The position numbers and the translations under genes were made by a program. This document shows positions 38,726 through 47,805 of a DNA stretch of 64,000 nt, in pieces. This DNA comes from Ignavibacteria bacterium (GTDB lineage: Bacteria > Bacteroidota > Ignavibacteria > Kapaibacteriales > UBA2268), in the NCBI GenBank assembly GCA_016844745.1, contig JAERMQ010000001.1:1-64000 (forward strand), read 5' to 3'. How positions within the stretch are numbered: the stretch's first letter is position 1; each line of letters starts with the position of its first letter. The notes below the pieces were generated by a model. The model did not search any database. It saw only the letters and a program-made list of their open reading frames with translations, and was not told the origin of the DNA.

Positions 38726-40219
38726 ATGTTTAAAAAGATTTTAATTGCAAATCGAAGTGAAATAGCTTGTCGTGTCATTAAGGCATGCAAGGAAATGGGA
38801 ATTAAGTCGGTAGCCGTTTATTCGGAGGCAGATGCATTATCCCGGCATGTCAGGATTGCCGATGAAGCGGTATGTATTGGTCCGGCGCCGGCACGGGATT
38901 CTTATTTAAAAATGGAAGCGATAATTGAAGCAGCAATGCAAACCGGTAGCGATGCTATTCATCCGGGGTATGGCTTTCTTGCTGAGAATCACGAGTTTAA
39001 CCAAAAAGTAAGAGATGCCGGGTTGATATTTATTGGACCTGACCCTGAACCCATGAAACTGTTGGGTTCTAAAGTTGCATCCCGCATTAAAATGTTAGAA
39101 GCCGGAGTTCCGGTAATACCCGGGATGAATTCAAGTTCAAAAAAGATTGAAGATTTCGAGGAGGCTGCCGAATCAATGGGATTTCCTGTCCTAATAAAAG
39201 CATCAGCAGGTGGCGGAGGAAAAGGAATGCGAATCGTAAATAAAAAAGATGATTTGGCATCTTCTGTCGAATCTGCAATGCGGGAGTCATTATCAGCTTT
39301 CGGGAGTGATGAAGTATTTCTTGAAAAGTATATCGAACAACCACGGCATATTGAATTCCAGGTTGCTGCGGATAATCATGGTAATGCACTTCATCTTTTT
39401 GAAAGAGAATGTTCTATTCAACGTCGCCACCAGAAAATAATCGAGGAGTCTCCGTCAACAGCTATCGATGCAGAACTAAGGCGTAAAATGGGTGAGACAG
39501 CCGTTCGAGTTATTAAAGCTTCAAATTATAATAATCTGGGTACTGTTGAATTTCTTGTCGATAAGAATAAAAATTTCTATTTCCTCGAAGTAAATGCTCG
39601 TATTCAAGTCGAACATCCGATAACGGAGGCTGTAACCGGTATTGACCTCGTTAAATTACAGATTCAAATTGCTGACGGAGAAACATTACCTTTTACACAG
39701 GACGATTTGAATCAACGGGGACATGCCATTGAATGTCGTATTTATGCCGAAGATGCCGATAATAATTTTATGCCATCTTCCGGGATTATTCATTATTTAA
39801 GGGAGCCACTCGGTGGGGGAATCCGGTATGATTCAGGTATATATCAGGGAGCCACTATTCCTGTATTTTATGACCCTGTACTTGCAAAACTTATTACTTT
39901 TGGTAAAGACAGGGAAGAGGCACGAGTCAGGATGATTCTTGCTCTAAAGGATAATATAATTCTTGGCGTAAAAACCTCGATTGGTTTTATGATACGGGTA
40001 TTGGAACATGAAGAGTTTATCGCCGGCAATACATATACCGATTTTATTGATAAGAATATGAAAAACTGGAAAAAGGATGAAAGTGATTTATTTAATGCAG
40101 CTCTTGCTTCGGCTTCCCTAACTTCTTCAAAGAAAAAAGTAGAATTCGAGTTTTCAGAATCAATAATTCCTGAACCCTGGCAGTTAATTGGGAAGTGGGA
40201 GATTGCCGCTGGTAATTGA
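38726..40219 (+). CDS. accC: Biotin carboxylase subunit of acyl-CoA/acetyl-CoA carboxylase
   Basis: A 497-aa ATP-grasp enzyme that carboxylates biotin on a carrier protein. The N-terminal domain starts MFKKILIANRSEIACRV, the glycine loop is KASAGGGGKGMRI, and the catalytic region EVNARIQVEHPITE is intact. The family is usually ~450 aa. This one has a ~45-residue C-terminal extension (KKKVEFEFSESIIPEPWQLIGKW). No biotin carrier or carboxyltransferase gene is adjacent, so its complex (acetyl-, propionyl-CoA or pyruvate carboxylase) is unclear. AAGGA precedes the start. Confidence 0.9.
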   Translation: MFKKILIANRSEIACRVIKACKEMGIKSVAVYSEADALSRHVRIADEAVCIGPAPARDSYLKMEAIIEAAMQTGSDAIHPGYGFLAENHEFNQKVRDAGLIFIGPDPEPMKLLGSKVASRIKMLEAGVPVIPGMNSSSKKIEDFEEAAESMGFPVLIKASAGGGGKGMRIVNKKDDLASSVESAMRESLSAFGSDEVFLEKYIEQPRHIEFQVAADNHGNALHLFERECSIQRRHQKIIEESPSTAIDAELRRKMGETAVRVIKASNYNNLGTVEFLVDKNKNFYFLEVNARIQVEHPITEAVTGIDLVKLQIQIADGETLPFTQDDLNQRGHAIECRIYAEDADNNFMPSSGIIHYLREPLGGGIRYDSGIYQGATIPVFYDPVLAKLITFGKDREEARVRMILALKDNIILGVKTSIGFMIRVLEHEEFIAGNTYTDFIDKNMKNWKKDESDLFNAALASASLTSSKKKVEFEFSESIIPEPWQLIGKWEIAAGN

Positions 40220-40223
40220 TGAT

Positions 40224-40303
40224 AAGAGAAACCCCCTAACCCCCTTTGAAAAAGGGGGAATAATTATTCCCCCTTTTTCAAAGGGAGTTAGGGGGTTTCT
40301 CTT
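40224..40303. repeat. Family D palindrome, copy 2, at the accC 3' end
   Basis: AAGAGAAACCCCCTAACCCC... forms near-perfect arms of about 37 bp around a short AT centre. It begins four bases after the accC stop and probably serves as its mRNA 3' end. It is the same unit as at 21295-21375. Confidence 0.9.
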
Positions 40304-40358
40304 AAATGTCATAACTTATCGTAAATAATAACCTGATTTAATAAATCTATAAAAATTC

Positions 40359-40745
40359 TTACATCGCATCTTTGAAGTACGTTAGCTTCGGAGGTTTTTC
40401 AGTATAGTCAATTATTACAGCATCGAAACGGCAATCGGTATTTGTAATTTTATTTATATAAAGATAAGCTTCGGCAATTTTCCTTATTTGTTTTTGTTTG
40501 CCTTGATTAATAAAATAAACCGGGTCGCCATATTCCTTTGTTCGGGCTGATTTTACCTCAACGAAAACCAATATATCTTTATCTTTGGCAATTATATCGA
40601 TTTCGCCTAATTGTCCGAATCGGAAATTCCGCTTCACTATATCGAAATTCAATTTCTCAATATAAGCAACCGCCATATCCTCGGCGCTCATTCCTTTTTT
40701 ATGTGTTGATATTTTTGTAGGATTATTTTGCCCTTGCACTTCCAT
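40359..40745 (-). CDS. YraN/UPF0102 family nuclease-fold protein
   Basis: A 128-aa protein with a PD-(D/E)XK-like core: E48/D50 in LGEIDIIAKD and E63-V-K65 in VFVEVKSART. The family is widespread and predicted to be nuclease-like (related to Holliday junction resolvase folds), but its role is not settled. The start has GAGG upstream. It is convergent with accC across the family D palindrome and divergent from rfbA. Confidence 0.92.
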   Translation of the reverse strand: MEVQGQNNPTKISTHKKGMSAEDMAVAYIEKLNFDIVKRNFRFGQLGEIDIIAKDKDILVFVEVKSARTKEYGDPVYFINQGKQKQIRKIAEAYLYINKITNTDCRFDAVIIDYTEKPPKLTYFKDAM

Positions 40746-40909
40746 ATATCCCTCAATTTATAGTTTTACGAACTTTATTCACAACATTTGATTAACCAAT
40801 TCTCACTCCATACATATCCACTATTTCTATTTGACGCTCCAATCCCGAATTTATTAAAAGGGAAAATTCGGTAAATTTGTAATGTTTATAATTTACATTT
40901 TGAGAACAA

Positions 40910-41779
40910 ATGACAACTAAAGGGATTATACTTGCCGGTGGCAGTGGTACAAGGCTCTATCCGACTACTGCCGTTTTTTCGAAACAGCTTCAACCGGTTT
41001 ACGATAAGCCGATGATATATTATCCGCTCTCGACCCTTATGCTGGGCGGTATTCGCGATATACTTATAATTTCTACACCGGAGGACACTCCTAATTTCAG
41101 CAAACTATTAGGCGACGGTTCTCACTGGGGAATAAATTTGCAATACATCGTTCAACATGCTCCCAAAGGTATAGCTGAGGCTTTCATCTATGGCGCAGAA
41201 TTTATCGATGGCGCTCAGGTATGTTTGATTCTTGGTGATAACCTTTTCTATGGCAAGCTCGATTTCTTCAGGAATGCTCTACAAAACAACGACGGCGGTA
41301 CGGTTTTCGGATATCGCGTAACGAATCCGGAAAGCTACGGCGTTGTGGAATTCAGTTCCGAAGGCAAAGTGCTTTCAATCGATGAGAAGCCCTCAAAACC
41401 GAAATCGAATTATGCAATACCCGGATTATATATTTTCGATTCGAATGTAGTAGATATATCAAAGAACATTAAGCCCAGCCAGCGCGGAGAATTAGAAATA
41501 ACAGAAGTACAGAAAGCTTATTTAGCACAAGGCAAACTACGGGTAGAACTCATGGGTCGCGGGCTTGCCTGGCTCGATACCGGAACGCCGGAAAATTTAT
41601 TGGAAGCTGCAGAATTCATCGCTGCAATAGAGAAGCGCCAGGGACGCAAGATTGCCTGTCTGGAGGAAGTGGCTCTGGGTATGAATTTTATTTCAAAGGA
41701 CGATTATTTGAAGTCGGTGAATGCGCTGCCGAACTGTTCTTACAGAGACTATTGTCTTAGGATTATAGATGATTTTTAA
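40910..41779 (+). CDS. rfbA: Glucose-1-phosphate thymidylyltransferase
   Basis: A 289-aa nucleotidyltransferase that makes dTDP-glucose from dTTP and glucose-1-phosphate, the first step to dTDP-rhamnose for surface polysaccharide. It shows the GGSGTRLYPTT signature (R15 contacts the nucleotide), GDNLFYG, and EKPSKPKSNYAIPGLY. The length is typical. The other rfb/rml genes are not adjacent. The gene is followed by a family A palindrome. Confidence 0.96.
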   Translation: MTTKGIILAGGSGTRLYPTTAVFSKQLQPVYDKPMIYYPLSTLMLGGIRDILIISTPEDTPNFSKLLGDGSHWGINLQYIVQHAPKGIAEAFIYGAEFIDGAQVCLILGDNLFYGKLDFFRNALQNNDGGTVFGYRVTNPESYGVVEFSSEGKVLSIDEKPSKPKSNYAIPGLYIFDSNVVDISKNIKPSQRGELEITEVQKAYLAQGKLRVELMGRGLAWLDTGTPENLLEAAEFIAAIEKRQGRKIACLEEVALGMNFISKDDYLKSVNALPNCSYRDYCLRIIDDF

Positions 41780-41820
41780 GTTATGGTTTTTCTTACAGAT
41801 GCTGTCTCATATACAAAGTA

Positions 41821-41897
41821 GAATGTCATTCTGAATGGAGTGAAGAATCCAGAAACAGCATTGGGACTGGATTCTTTACTTCGCTCAGAATGACAAT
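41821..41897. repeat. Family A palindrome, copy 7
   Basis: The left arm (41821-41852) and right arm (41867-41897) pair with a few mismatches. It lies 41 bp after rfbA. Confidence 0.85.
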
Positions 41898-41936
41898 TTT
41901 TAGAACCCCCCTTCAGTTAATATTCTATTTGAAAAG

Positions 41937-42004
41937 TGCTATGTTATAATTGCAAATTATATAGCTGGAAAAGATGTCCAACATCTGCCAGATGTTGGAC
42001 ATCT
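41937..42004 (-). terminator. Composite of a degenerate C hairpin and GCC-loop hairpin B2, 3' of nadB
   Basis: 41972-42004 is an exact 33-nt copy with 15-bp arms AGATGTCCAACATCT and a GCC loop, ending nine bases from the nadB stop. On the minus strand it is followed by TTTTCC. Directly left, 41937-41967 looks like a diverged copy of the AGCTATACTATAACT hairpin, so the same C-then-B order is seen as at 49.2 and 50.3 kb. Confidence 0.75.
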
Positions 42005-42012
42005 AATTTTTC

Positions 42013-43584
42013 CTACTCAATCATTACCGACCTTGCATGGCTCTCCTGCAAATAATGCGAACCAAGACTCTTCGGTGCCTCCAATGTTGCCGAGGTTACG
42101 GCTAATGCAGTCTGGACGCCATTGCGCAATTCCACTACTGAGCGCGTCATTTTCGCCTTCTGATAGAATTGCTCGATTTCCGATTGTAGATGCCTCAGTA
42201 TCGTACGTGCCCTCAACAGACGCTGCCTTGTGCGTACAAGCCCGACATAATTCCACATTGTATTTTTTATAGTCAGCCAATCCTGTGCTATTAATGCCGG
42301 GTCGACGAAATCATCCTCTTCCTTCCATGGATATATATGCGGGAAATAATCGTCACCCTTCGAGCCGCGAACCGCATCTTCTGCCGCCTTCACAGCCCAT
42401 ACCACACTTTCAAGAAGAGATGTTGATGCCAGCCGGTTAGCGCCATGAACACCTGTGCATGCAACCTCGCCGATAGCATATAAGCGCTTGAGGGATGTCC
42501 TGCCGCGAAGGCTAACTCCGACTCCGCCGCAGGAGTAATGCGCTGCCGGAACTACGGGAATCGGTTCCTTCGTTATATCAACGCCAAAAGTTATACATTT
42601 GTTATAAATCGTTGGGAATCTACCTTTTATCCATTCGGCATCTTTGAATGAAATATCAAGGTAAACGCAAGGGTGTCCGGAGTCCAACATCCGCTGGGAT
42701 ATTCCGCGTGCAACAATATCGCGAGGCGCAAGCGAGCCTGAATCATGAAATGCCGTCATAAATTCGGTGCCGTTTTTGTCAATTAGGATGCCGCCTTCGC
42801 CGCGAACCGATTCCGATATAAGGAAGCGCTCACGCTCGCCGAAAAACGATGTTGGATGGAACTGGATAAACTGCAAATTAAAGCAACGAGCGCCTGCCCG
42901 CCATGCCAAGCCGATGCCATCGCCGGTGGATTCTTCGGGATTTGTGGAATGAAGATATATTTGCCCCAAGCCTCCGGTAGCAAGGATTGTGTGCGATGCG
43001 TAAATCGGATAGACTTTGCCGCTTTGCCCATCCAGAACAATAGCGCCGAAGCATGCAGGTTTTTCGTAAATATCCAATGAATTGCTCGAATGGTGCGACA
43101 GCGTCATTAAATCGACGGCAGTATGCTCGAGCAGAATCGTGATGTTCTTATGAGCCTTCAATTGATTGATGAGGGCAGATTGAATCGTCACTCCGGTATT
43201 ATCTTTGGAATGGATGATTCTCGCCTGCGAGTGGGCGCCTTCCGAAGTCAGGTCGAGCGAATTGTCGCCGTTGCGGTCGAAGTTGACTTTGAAGCGCTCG
43301 ATTAATAATTTCTCGACTAAGGGAGGACCTTCGGTACAGAGGAAATCAACTGCCGGCTCCCATGAATGACCTGCTCCGGCATCGAGAATATCCTGCTTTA
43401 ATTTCTGCGGAGAATCAGTTAGACCTTTGTATATAATTCCACCTTGGGCGTAGGCTGTGTTGCCGCTTAAAATTTCCGGAGTTTTTGTTAAAATTGTAAC
43501 GCTCTTACCCATGTCGGCGGCGGTGATAGCCGCGACAGCGCCGGCGATTCCGGTACCTATGATTAATATATCTGTCTGATGCAT
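42013..43584 (-). CDS. nadB: L-aspartate oxidase
   Basis: A 523-aa FAD enzyme that oxidises aspartate to iminoaspartate, the first step of de novo NAD synthesis. The dinucleotide-binding motif is IIGTGIAGAVAA (8-19). FAD/substrate regions include NTAYAQGGI, ATGGLGQIY, HPTSF and PAAHYSCGG (with the active-site His/Arg region following). The succinate-dehydrogenase-like fold and length fit NadB. The nadA and nadC genes are not adjacent. Confidence 0.95.
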   Translation of the reverse strand: MHQTDILIIGTGIAGAVAAITAADMGKSVTILTKTPEILSGNTAYAQGGIIYKGLTDSPQKLKQDILDAGAGHSWEPAVDFLCTEGPPLVEKLLIERFKVNFDRNGDNSLDLTSEGAHSQARIIHSKDNTGVTIQSALINQLKAHKNITILLEHTAVDLMTLSHHSSNSLDIYEKPACFGAIVLDGQSGKVYPIYASHTILATGGLGQIYLHSTNPEESTGDGIGLAWRAGARCFNLQFIQFHPTSFFGERERFLISESVRGEGGILIDKNGTEFMTAFHDSGSLAPRDIVARGISQRMLDSGHPCVYLDISFKDAEWIKGRFPTIYNKCITFGVDITKEPIPVVPAAHYSCGGVGVSLRGRTSLKRLYAIGEVACTGVHGANRLASTSLLESVVWAVKAAEDAVRGSKGDDYFPHIYPWKEEDDFVDPALIAQDWLTIKNTMWNYVGLVRTRQRLLRARTILRHLQSEIEQFYQKAKMTRSVVELRNGVQTALAVTSATLEAPKSLGSHYLQESHARSVMIE

Positions 43585-43653
43585 TTCTCTATTTCAATTC
43601 CAATTGCGTACAAAGAATTGTAAACGGTTTCGAAGTAATGATATTTTAAATTT

Positions 43654-43686
43654 TAATGGTCAATGGTTAATGGTCAATGGTCAATT
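43654..43686. repeat. Short tandem TGGTCAATGG repeats
   Basis: Four overlapping copies of AATGGTCAATGGTTAATGG-type sequence. Low-complexity, non-coding. Confidence 0.7.
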
Positions 43687-43748
43687 ATAAATTATGAATA
43701 ATGAATTGTAATGTTCCCATTTACCTAACATTCACCCATTTCCCCCGT

Positions 43749-43880
43749 TTTTCTACACCTTTATACGATTTTCTATGATTTTCTACGTTTTTTTTATTTT
43801 CAAATTGTTACATTTTCAAATTGTTACATTTTCAAATTAATTACGTTTTCTACGCCTTTCTACGATTTTCTACGCTTTTT
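43749..43880. repeat. TTTTCTACG and ATTTTCAAATTGTTAC direct repeats
   Basis: Several TTTTCTACG-like units flank three copies of a 16-bp unit ATTTTCAAATTGTTAC (about 43796-43838). They fill most of the gap 43585-43957 with nothing coding. A fragment of the 38.3-kb palindrome (GAACAGACAAGAATGTCT) follows at 43898. Confidence 0.7.
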
Positions 43881-43957
43881 GCATTTTTAAATTAGACGAA
43901 CAGACAAGAATGTCTATTCTCCTTTTCCTAATTAACCATTTACCATTTACCATTGAT

Positions 43958-44650
43958 TTACTCATTTTCCATTTTTTCAATTTCCGATTTCCAATTATCC
44001 GGTAATTTCTCAGGATTATTGCGCACTTGGCTAATAAGCAAGGGTAGTCTCTTTACTTCATTTTCATTCATAAGGTTTTGATATGCAAAATCCGATTCTG
44101 TTTCAATCTGCTTTATATCTTCCCTGAGTTCCAGAAGACAATTGATATTTATATCTCTTTTGGATTTTGCGTTGGATAAACTCCCGGATATTGGCATATC
44201 GATATATTTGATTATTTTGTCGATAGTTCTATTAATTTTATCAAGAAATTTCAGTTTGGCTGCGGTATCGGGATTATTATAGAAAGCCCAGTAATCGCGG
44301 TAAATATTTGAAACCTCAGTAAGGGCGCGGCTGGCATACAAAGTTAAATCCATCTTGATTTTATCGGTTTCTTCACGTCGTTTTTCAAGTTCAAGCAGGT
44401 AATCATTTTTCCTCAATTCTGCATGAAGGCGGTCGTGGAGGGCAACTCTTTCCTGCCAATTCCAGCGTTTTGCGTAATTGTAAACGGTTTGTTTGGTCAG
44501 GTTAAAAAAATCCGCTGCTTTCTTGTATGAGCGTGTCATTCCCAAAGACAGGTAGAATTCAAAAACACTATAGGTATTAAGCGGTTCGCCATCCTGCAAA
44601 TCCCATAGCATTTTCTTTGTGTCGGTGCTACTGCTAATTTCTTCATTCAT
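43958..44650 (-). CDS. HTH protein resembling phage terminase small subunits
   Basis: 230 aa from the ATG at 44650. A TTG four codons upstream is possible. Residues ~25-80 contain YLSLGMTRSYKKAADFFNLTKQTVYNYAKRWNWQERVALHD, a helix-turn-helix followed by the W-x-W-x-x-R motif typical of terminase-small-subunit-like and related DNA-binding proteins. The remaining ~150 residues are helical and charged. No large terminase, portal or other phage gene is near, so it is an orphan, either domesticated or an unrelated HTH regulator. Confidence 0.6.
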   Translation of the reverse strand: MNEEISSSTDTKKMLWDLQDGEPLNTYSVFEFYLSLGMTRSYKKAADFFNLTKQTVYNYAKRWNWQERVALHDRLHAELRKNDYLLELEKRREETDKIKMDLTLYASRALTEVSNIYRDYWAFYNNPDTAAKLKFLDKINRTIDKIIKYIDMPISGSLSNAKSKRDININCLLELREDIKQIETESDFAYQNLMNENEVKRLPLLISQVRNNPEKLPDNWKSEIEKMENE

Positions 44651-44760
44651 AATTTTCTTCAATTTTAATAATACAAACGAAGCAAATTAATCAGGAGGAA
44701 ATTAATCCTATAAAAATGAAATTAAAAAGGTTTGGAAACGATTTTTAAGAAATGATAGTC

Positions 44761-44793
44761 AGAAATCCAATGTTTGCCAAACATTGGATTTCT
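44761..44793. repeat. 33-nt GCC-loop hairpin, arm variant B5
   Basis: The arm AGAAATCCAATGTTT, loop GCC and the exact complementary arm lie in the gap 44663-44941. It has the same 15-3-15 layout and AGA/TCT ends as copies B1-B4, but a different and fully compensated arm sequence. Confidence 0.85.
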
Positions 44794-44855
44794 ATTTTTA
44801 AATCATAATAATAACACAAATCATCAAAATCATAGTTCGGACAATTATTCCTACA

Positions 44856-44937
44856 GTCAGAATGAACTTCTGACTAAAGGGTATAGTTACCGAAAGTAGG
44901 CAACCTTTCGGAAAGTTTCCTTACTTTCAGAAAGGTT
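44856..44937. repeat. Overlapping hairpins 3' of the T9SS gene
   Basis: A GTCAGAA/TTCTGAC stem (44856-44874) is followed by mutually exclusive stems: CCGAAAG/CTTTCGG (44890-44911) versus AACCTTTC/GAAAGGTT (44902-44937). This lies directly past the stop of the minus-strand gene and is probably a 3' end structure. Confidence 0.5.
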
Positions 44938-44941
44938 TGTG

Positions 44942-46438
44942 TTATCTTGCAATTACTATTTTTTCAGTTATTGTACCGTTAATATTACGAAAGACACATA
45001 AATAAACACCGCACTGCCATTCCGAAACATCTATATTCAAAGGATTGTCGCCTTCGATTTTGCTTTCATAAACTTTCTCGCCGAGCAGGTCGTAAATTGC
45101 TACGGTGCCGCCCTGCAAGCCGAGATGGATTGTTATAATGACAGAAGCTGGATTTGGGAAAATTAATAATGTCTTGTTGTAATCAACCTGCTCTTCAACA
45201 GACGTAATTATTGAATTTAATTTAGCATAATAAAATTGATAATAACCCTTATTATCCCATCTATTTGCCATAACAAAATAATTCTTATCATTACTTAAAG
45301 CTAATTTTTTTAAAGAATGTGTACGCCCTCCTAAATCCCAAAATTTTGAATTAATAATTTCTCCTTTGATATTCGTTTTTAAAAGATAAAAAATTGTTGA
45401 ACTTTTTGTTTTTAAGTCATTACTATCACCAACAATGGCAAATCCACCATCGCTATCCTCAATAAAATCATTAATATAGAAATTTCCTTTCGAATAATTA
45501 TAAGTATTTGATATTAATTTTCCTTTCATATCAAATCTTCTAATATTTAAACCATACTTTTGGGAATCTGCCACAGATATGGGTATTGTTTTGGATATTA
45601 CAGCAAAGTCATTATTTTTTAATAATATTGTTTTATAATCTTCGTAATAAATTAACGGGTCATCATCGAATGGGATAATTTCCCATTCCTTTTTAAAGTC
45701 TTTATCCAATTTAAGATAATAACCGCCAAATCGTTTTCCCGAATAGGTAAAACAGGCAATTCTCAATAAATAACCATCATCATTGGTTCTTATAGCAAAT
45801 GGGATATAAAAAGTTTTATCCTTTCCGGGTTCAAAAGAATATGAAACCGAATCAAACATAATCTGTTGCTGGAAGTTGCATAAAGAATCCCATTTATTTA
45901 TATAAAAATAATTATTTTTATTTCTATATAAAAAAGTAAAATTAATAATATTTTTATCATTATTTTCTACAAAAGAACCTTGATACCAAAAGGTTTTAAA
46001 TCTTTCAACTGGTGAAGCACTATCGACATAATCTTCTATAAATTCACCTTTTTTATTTAATTTTATCACTAACGGACGAAAATCAATATTATCATCAACC
46101 CCAAAAATTCTCACCCAAATGCAATGATAAATAATTTCACCATTTTCATTAACTTGAATATAATTTGGAATTACTTTTTTATCATAAGATTTATAGAATA
46201 GCCAATTAACATTCCCATCTTTATCCGTTTTCATTAAAGCGGGGATTTCATGGTCAACAATACTATCCACAAAACTGAAAATCCAGAATATAGAACCATC
46301 ATCTTTTTCCTTAATACCTATCATATGATAAATATTCTTCATTTTATCTGGTATATTAATTTCTTTCCACCAGATATTTTCAGCATTTAAATTGATGGAT
46401 ACTAATAACAGTGCAATTGTGATATAAAAGTATTTCAT
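44942..46438 (-). CDS. T9SS-sorted secreted protein, propeller-like
   Basis: 498 aa from the ATG at 46438, chosen because the signal peptide (MKYFYITIALLLVSINLNA) starts there. A longer frame adds 24 residues with no support. The body (~25-410) has repeated short beta-rich units (DKDGNVNWLF, NEDGYLL, DSDGGFAIVGDSND) suggesting a beta-propeller. The C-terminal ~80 residues (FPNPASVIITIHLGLQGGTV ... ITEKIVIAR) are a T9SS sorting domain. It is probably the last gene of a transcript with the two genes upstream, though a hairpin lies between. Function unknown. Confidence 0.85.
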   Translation of the reverse strand: MKYFYITIALLLVSINLNAENIWWKEINIPDKMKNIYHMIGIKEKDDGSIFWIFSFVDSIVDHEIPALMKTDKDGNVNWLFYKSYDKKVIPNYIQVNENGEIIYHCIWVRIFGVDDNIDFRPLVIKLNKKGEFIEDYVDSASPVERFKTFWYQGSFVENNDKNIINFTFLYRNKNNYFYINKWDSLCNFQQQIMFDSVSYSFEPGKDKTFYIPFAIRTNDDGYLLRIACFTYSGKRFGGYYLKLDKDFKKEWEIIPFDDDPLIYYEDYKTILLKNNDFAVISKTIPISVADSQKYGLNIRRFDMKGKLISNTYNYSKGNFYINDFIEDSDGGFAIVGDSNDLKTKSSTIFYLLKTNIKGEIINSKFWDLGGRTHSLKKLALSNDKNYFVMANRWDNKGYYQFYYAKLNSIITSVEEQVDYNKTLLIFPNPASVIITIHLGLQGGTVAIYDLLGEKVYESKIEGDNPLNIDVSEWQCGVYLCVFRNINGTITEKIVIAR

Positions 46439-46463
46439 AATTTTGATTTTTAAATTAGATATA

Positions 46464-46495
46464 AACGGGAGGAAAAAAATATTTTTCCTCCCGTT
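46464..46495 (-). terminator. Hairpin between the small secreted protein and the T9SS gene
   Basis: AACGGGAGGAAAAA (46464-46477) pairs with 46482-46495 across an AT loop, eight bases past the upstream gene's stop. The arm ends are A/T-rich but no long U tract follows. Possibly a partial terminator. Confidence 0.65.
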
Positions 46496-46502
46496 ATTTA
46501 AA

Positions 46503-46958
46503 TTATTCAAATTTTAAGAACTTAAAATCCTTTTTATTATTATCAATTATGAACGAAGCAATAAAGATGCCGATGTTAAGATTATCGATATTTAATGAAT
46601 AGAGATTCATACCTTTATTTATTTCGATATATCTTTGTTCATTTACTTTCCCCGATAAATCAAAAATTCTTAATTGAATCTTTTGATTAATTTTGGAATA
46701 TAAATTGAAATTTAAAAGATTTCCAATTCCATAAATCCATTCTATTTTCAAACTCTCCAATGAGTTATTTTCAGAATTAACGGAATAGGTTTTTTGTGAG
46801 TTTGGAGTGATTACCTTAATTATAGTTGATTTAACAAAAATTCTTTTTTCGGAATTAATATTAAATTTTTTATTATTGTTCTTACCCAATGAATGGGCTT
46901 CATTAACAAAAATATTAATGAAAATGAAAATAATAATAAAAATAGTTGTTTTTTTCAT
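46503..46958 (-). CDS. Small secreted protein ending in a T9SS-like beta domain
   Basis: 151 aa from the ATG at 46958, which has GGAGG at good spacing. A Met four codons upstream overlaps the previous stop and has no such site. A signal peptide (MKKTTIFIIIFIFINIFVNEAHS) is followed by an Asn/Lys/Ile-rich stretch and a C-terminal segment (LNFNLYSKINQKIQLRIFDLSGK ... GIFIASFIIDNNKKDFKFLKFE) that resembles a sorting domain. It is essentially a signal peptide plus sorting domain without cargo. Tightly coupled to the Cys-rich gene upstream. Confidence 0.7.
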   Translation of the reverse strand: MKKTTIFIIIFIFINIFVNEAHSLGKNNNKKFNINSEKRIFVKSTIIKVITPNSQKTYSVNSENNSLESLKIEWIYGIGNLLNFNLYSKINQKIQLRIFDLSGKVNEQRYIEINKGMNLYSLNIDNLNIGIFIASFIIDNNKKDFKFLKFE

Positions 46959-46969
46959 TGTATCCTCCA

Positions 46970-47767
46970 TTAATCATTTAAATGAAGTTCCTGGCAATTA
47001 GATTTGCAGGATAAATAAGTGACCTCAACACCAGCCGGACATTCAATATAAGGTGTTTGGATTGAATGACAACTTGGTGCAGATTGTCCATCATAAGTTT
47101 TAACCATCATAATTGTTGGAGGATTAGTATTTGGATTAGTTACACAATAACGTATGGTAATTTTACAACATTCGGCTTCAGTACATGCTTTTGGTACTAA
47201 AAGAATGTCATCATCCAAACCAACAGGCTGATAAACCCTACACCATGCTTGGCATAAACCATCTTCAAAAAAATATTTGGTACGCCAATGAAGTGCATTA
47301 GGATCACTTCCTGAAGGTCCTCCTGGGCATAGATATGAATTTTTTTCTTCTTGAGTTGTTAAATGTTCCCACATATAAAGAAAAAGATTAAGTGTGAGTG
47401 CATTTTGAACTAGCTGTTTTAAGTAATTGGCATTATGAGCTGCTAATGCATCATCATTCACATTAAGATAATCTCTCAATCCATTGCATTCAGGATTAGA
47501 AGGGACATGTATTTTTTTAATAAACAATTGAACTTGATGATTTGGAGGTGGGCTTACTTGTCGCCAACAAAAGTCAATTGTCACCGGACATAACATGTTC
47601 CAATCTGGCAAACGAATTGTTTCCGTTGCTTCTGTCCATGCTCCTGAACCTCCTGCATCATAACAATCCTCAACATTGGGATCAATGTCACATTGAGCTT
47701 TTAACTCCGAGTTATTTAGCAGTGTGAATATTGCCAATAAGAATAATAAAATGAATTTAGTTTTCAT
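46970..47767 (-). CDS. Cys-rich secreted protein of unknown family
   Basis: 265 aa. The signal peptide is residues 1-24 (LLNNSELKAQ). The mature part has 16 cysteines, several in pairs or close spacing (QCDIDPNVEDC, ACTEAECC, CKSNCQ), so it is probably disulfide-rich and extracellular. I recognise no domain. AAAGGAAAAG precedes the start. It is the first gene of a likely operon with the small secreted protein and perhaps the T9SS protein, and lies downstream of an ECF sigma factor on the same strand, with a candidate structured RNA in between. Confidence 0.75.
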   Translation of the reverse strand: MKTKFILLFLLAIFTLLNNSELKAQCDIDPNVEDCYDAGGSGAWTEATETIRLPDWNMLCPVTIDFCWRQVSPPPNHQVQLFIKKIHVPSNPECNGLRDYLNVNDDALAAHNANYLKQLVQNALTLNLFLYMWEHLTTQEEKNSYLCPGGPSGSDPNALHWRTKYFFEDGLCQAWCRVYQPVGLDDDILLVPKACTEAECCKITIRYCVTNPNTNPPTIMMVKTYDGQSAPSCHSIQTPYIECPAGVEVTYLSCKSNCQELHLND

Positions 47768-47805
47768 TTCTTTTCCTTTAGTAAATTATTAGTAATTTAG
47801 TAATC

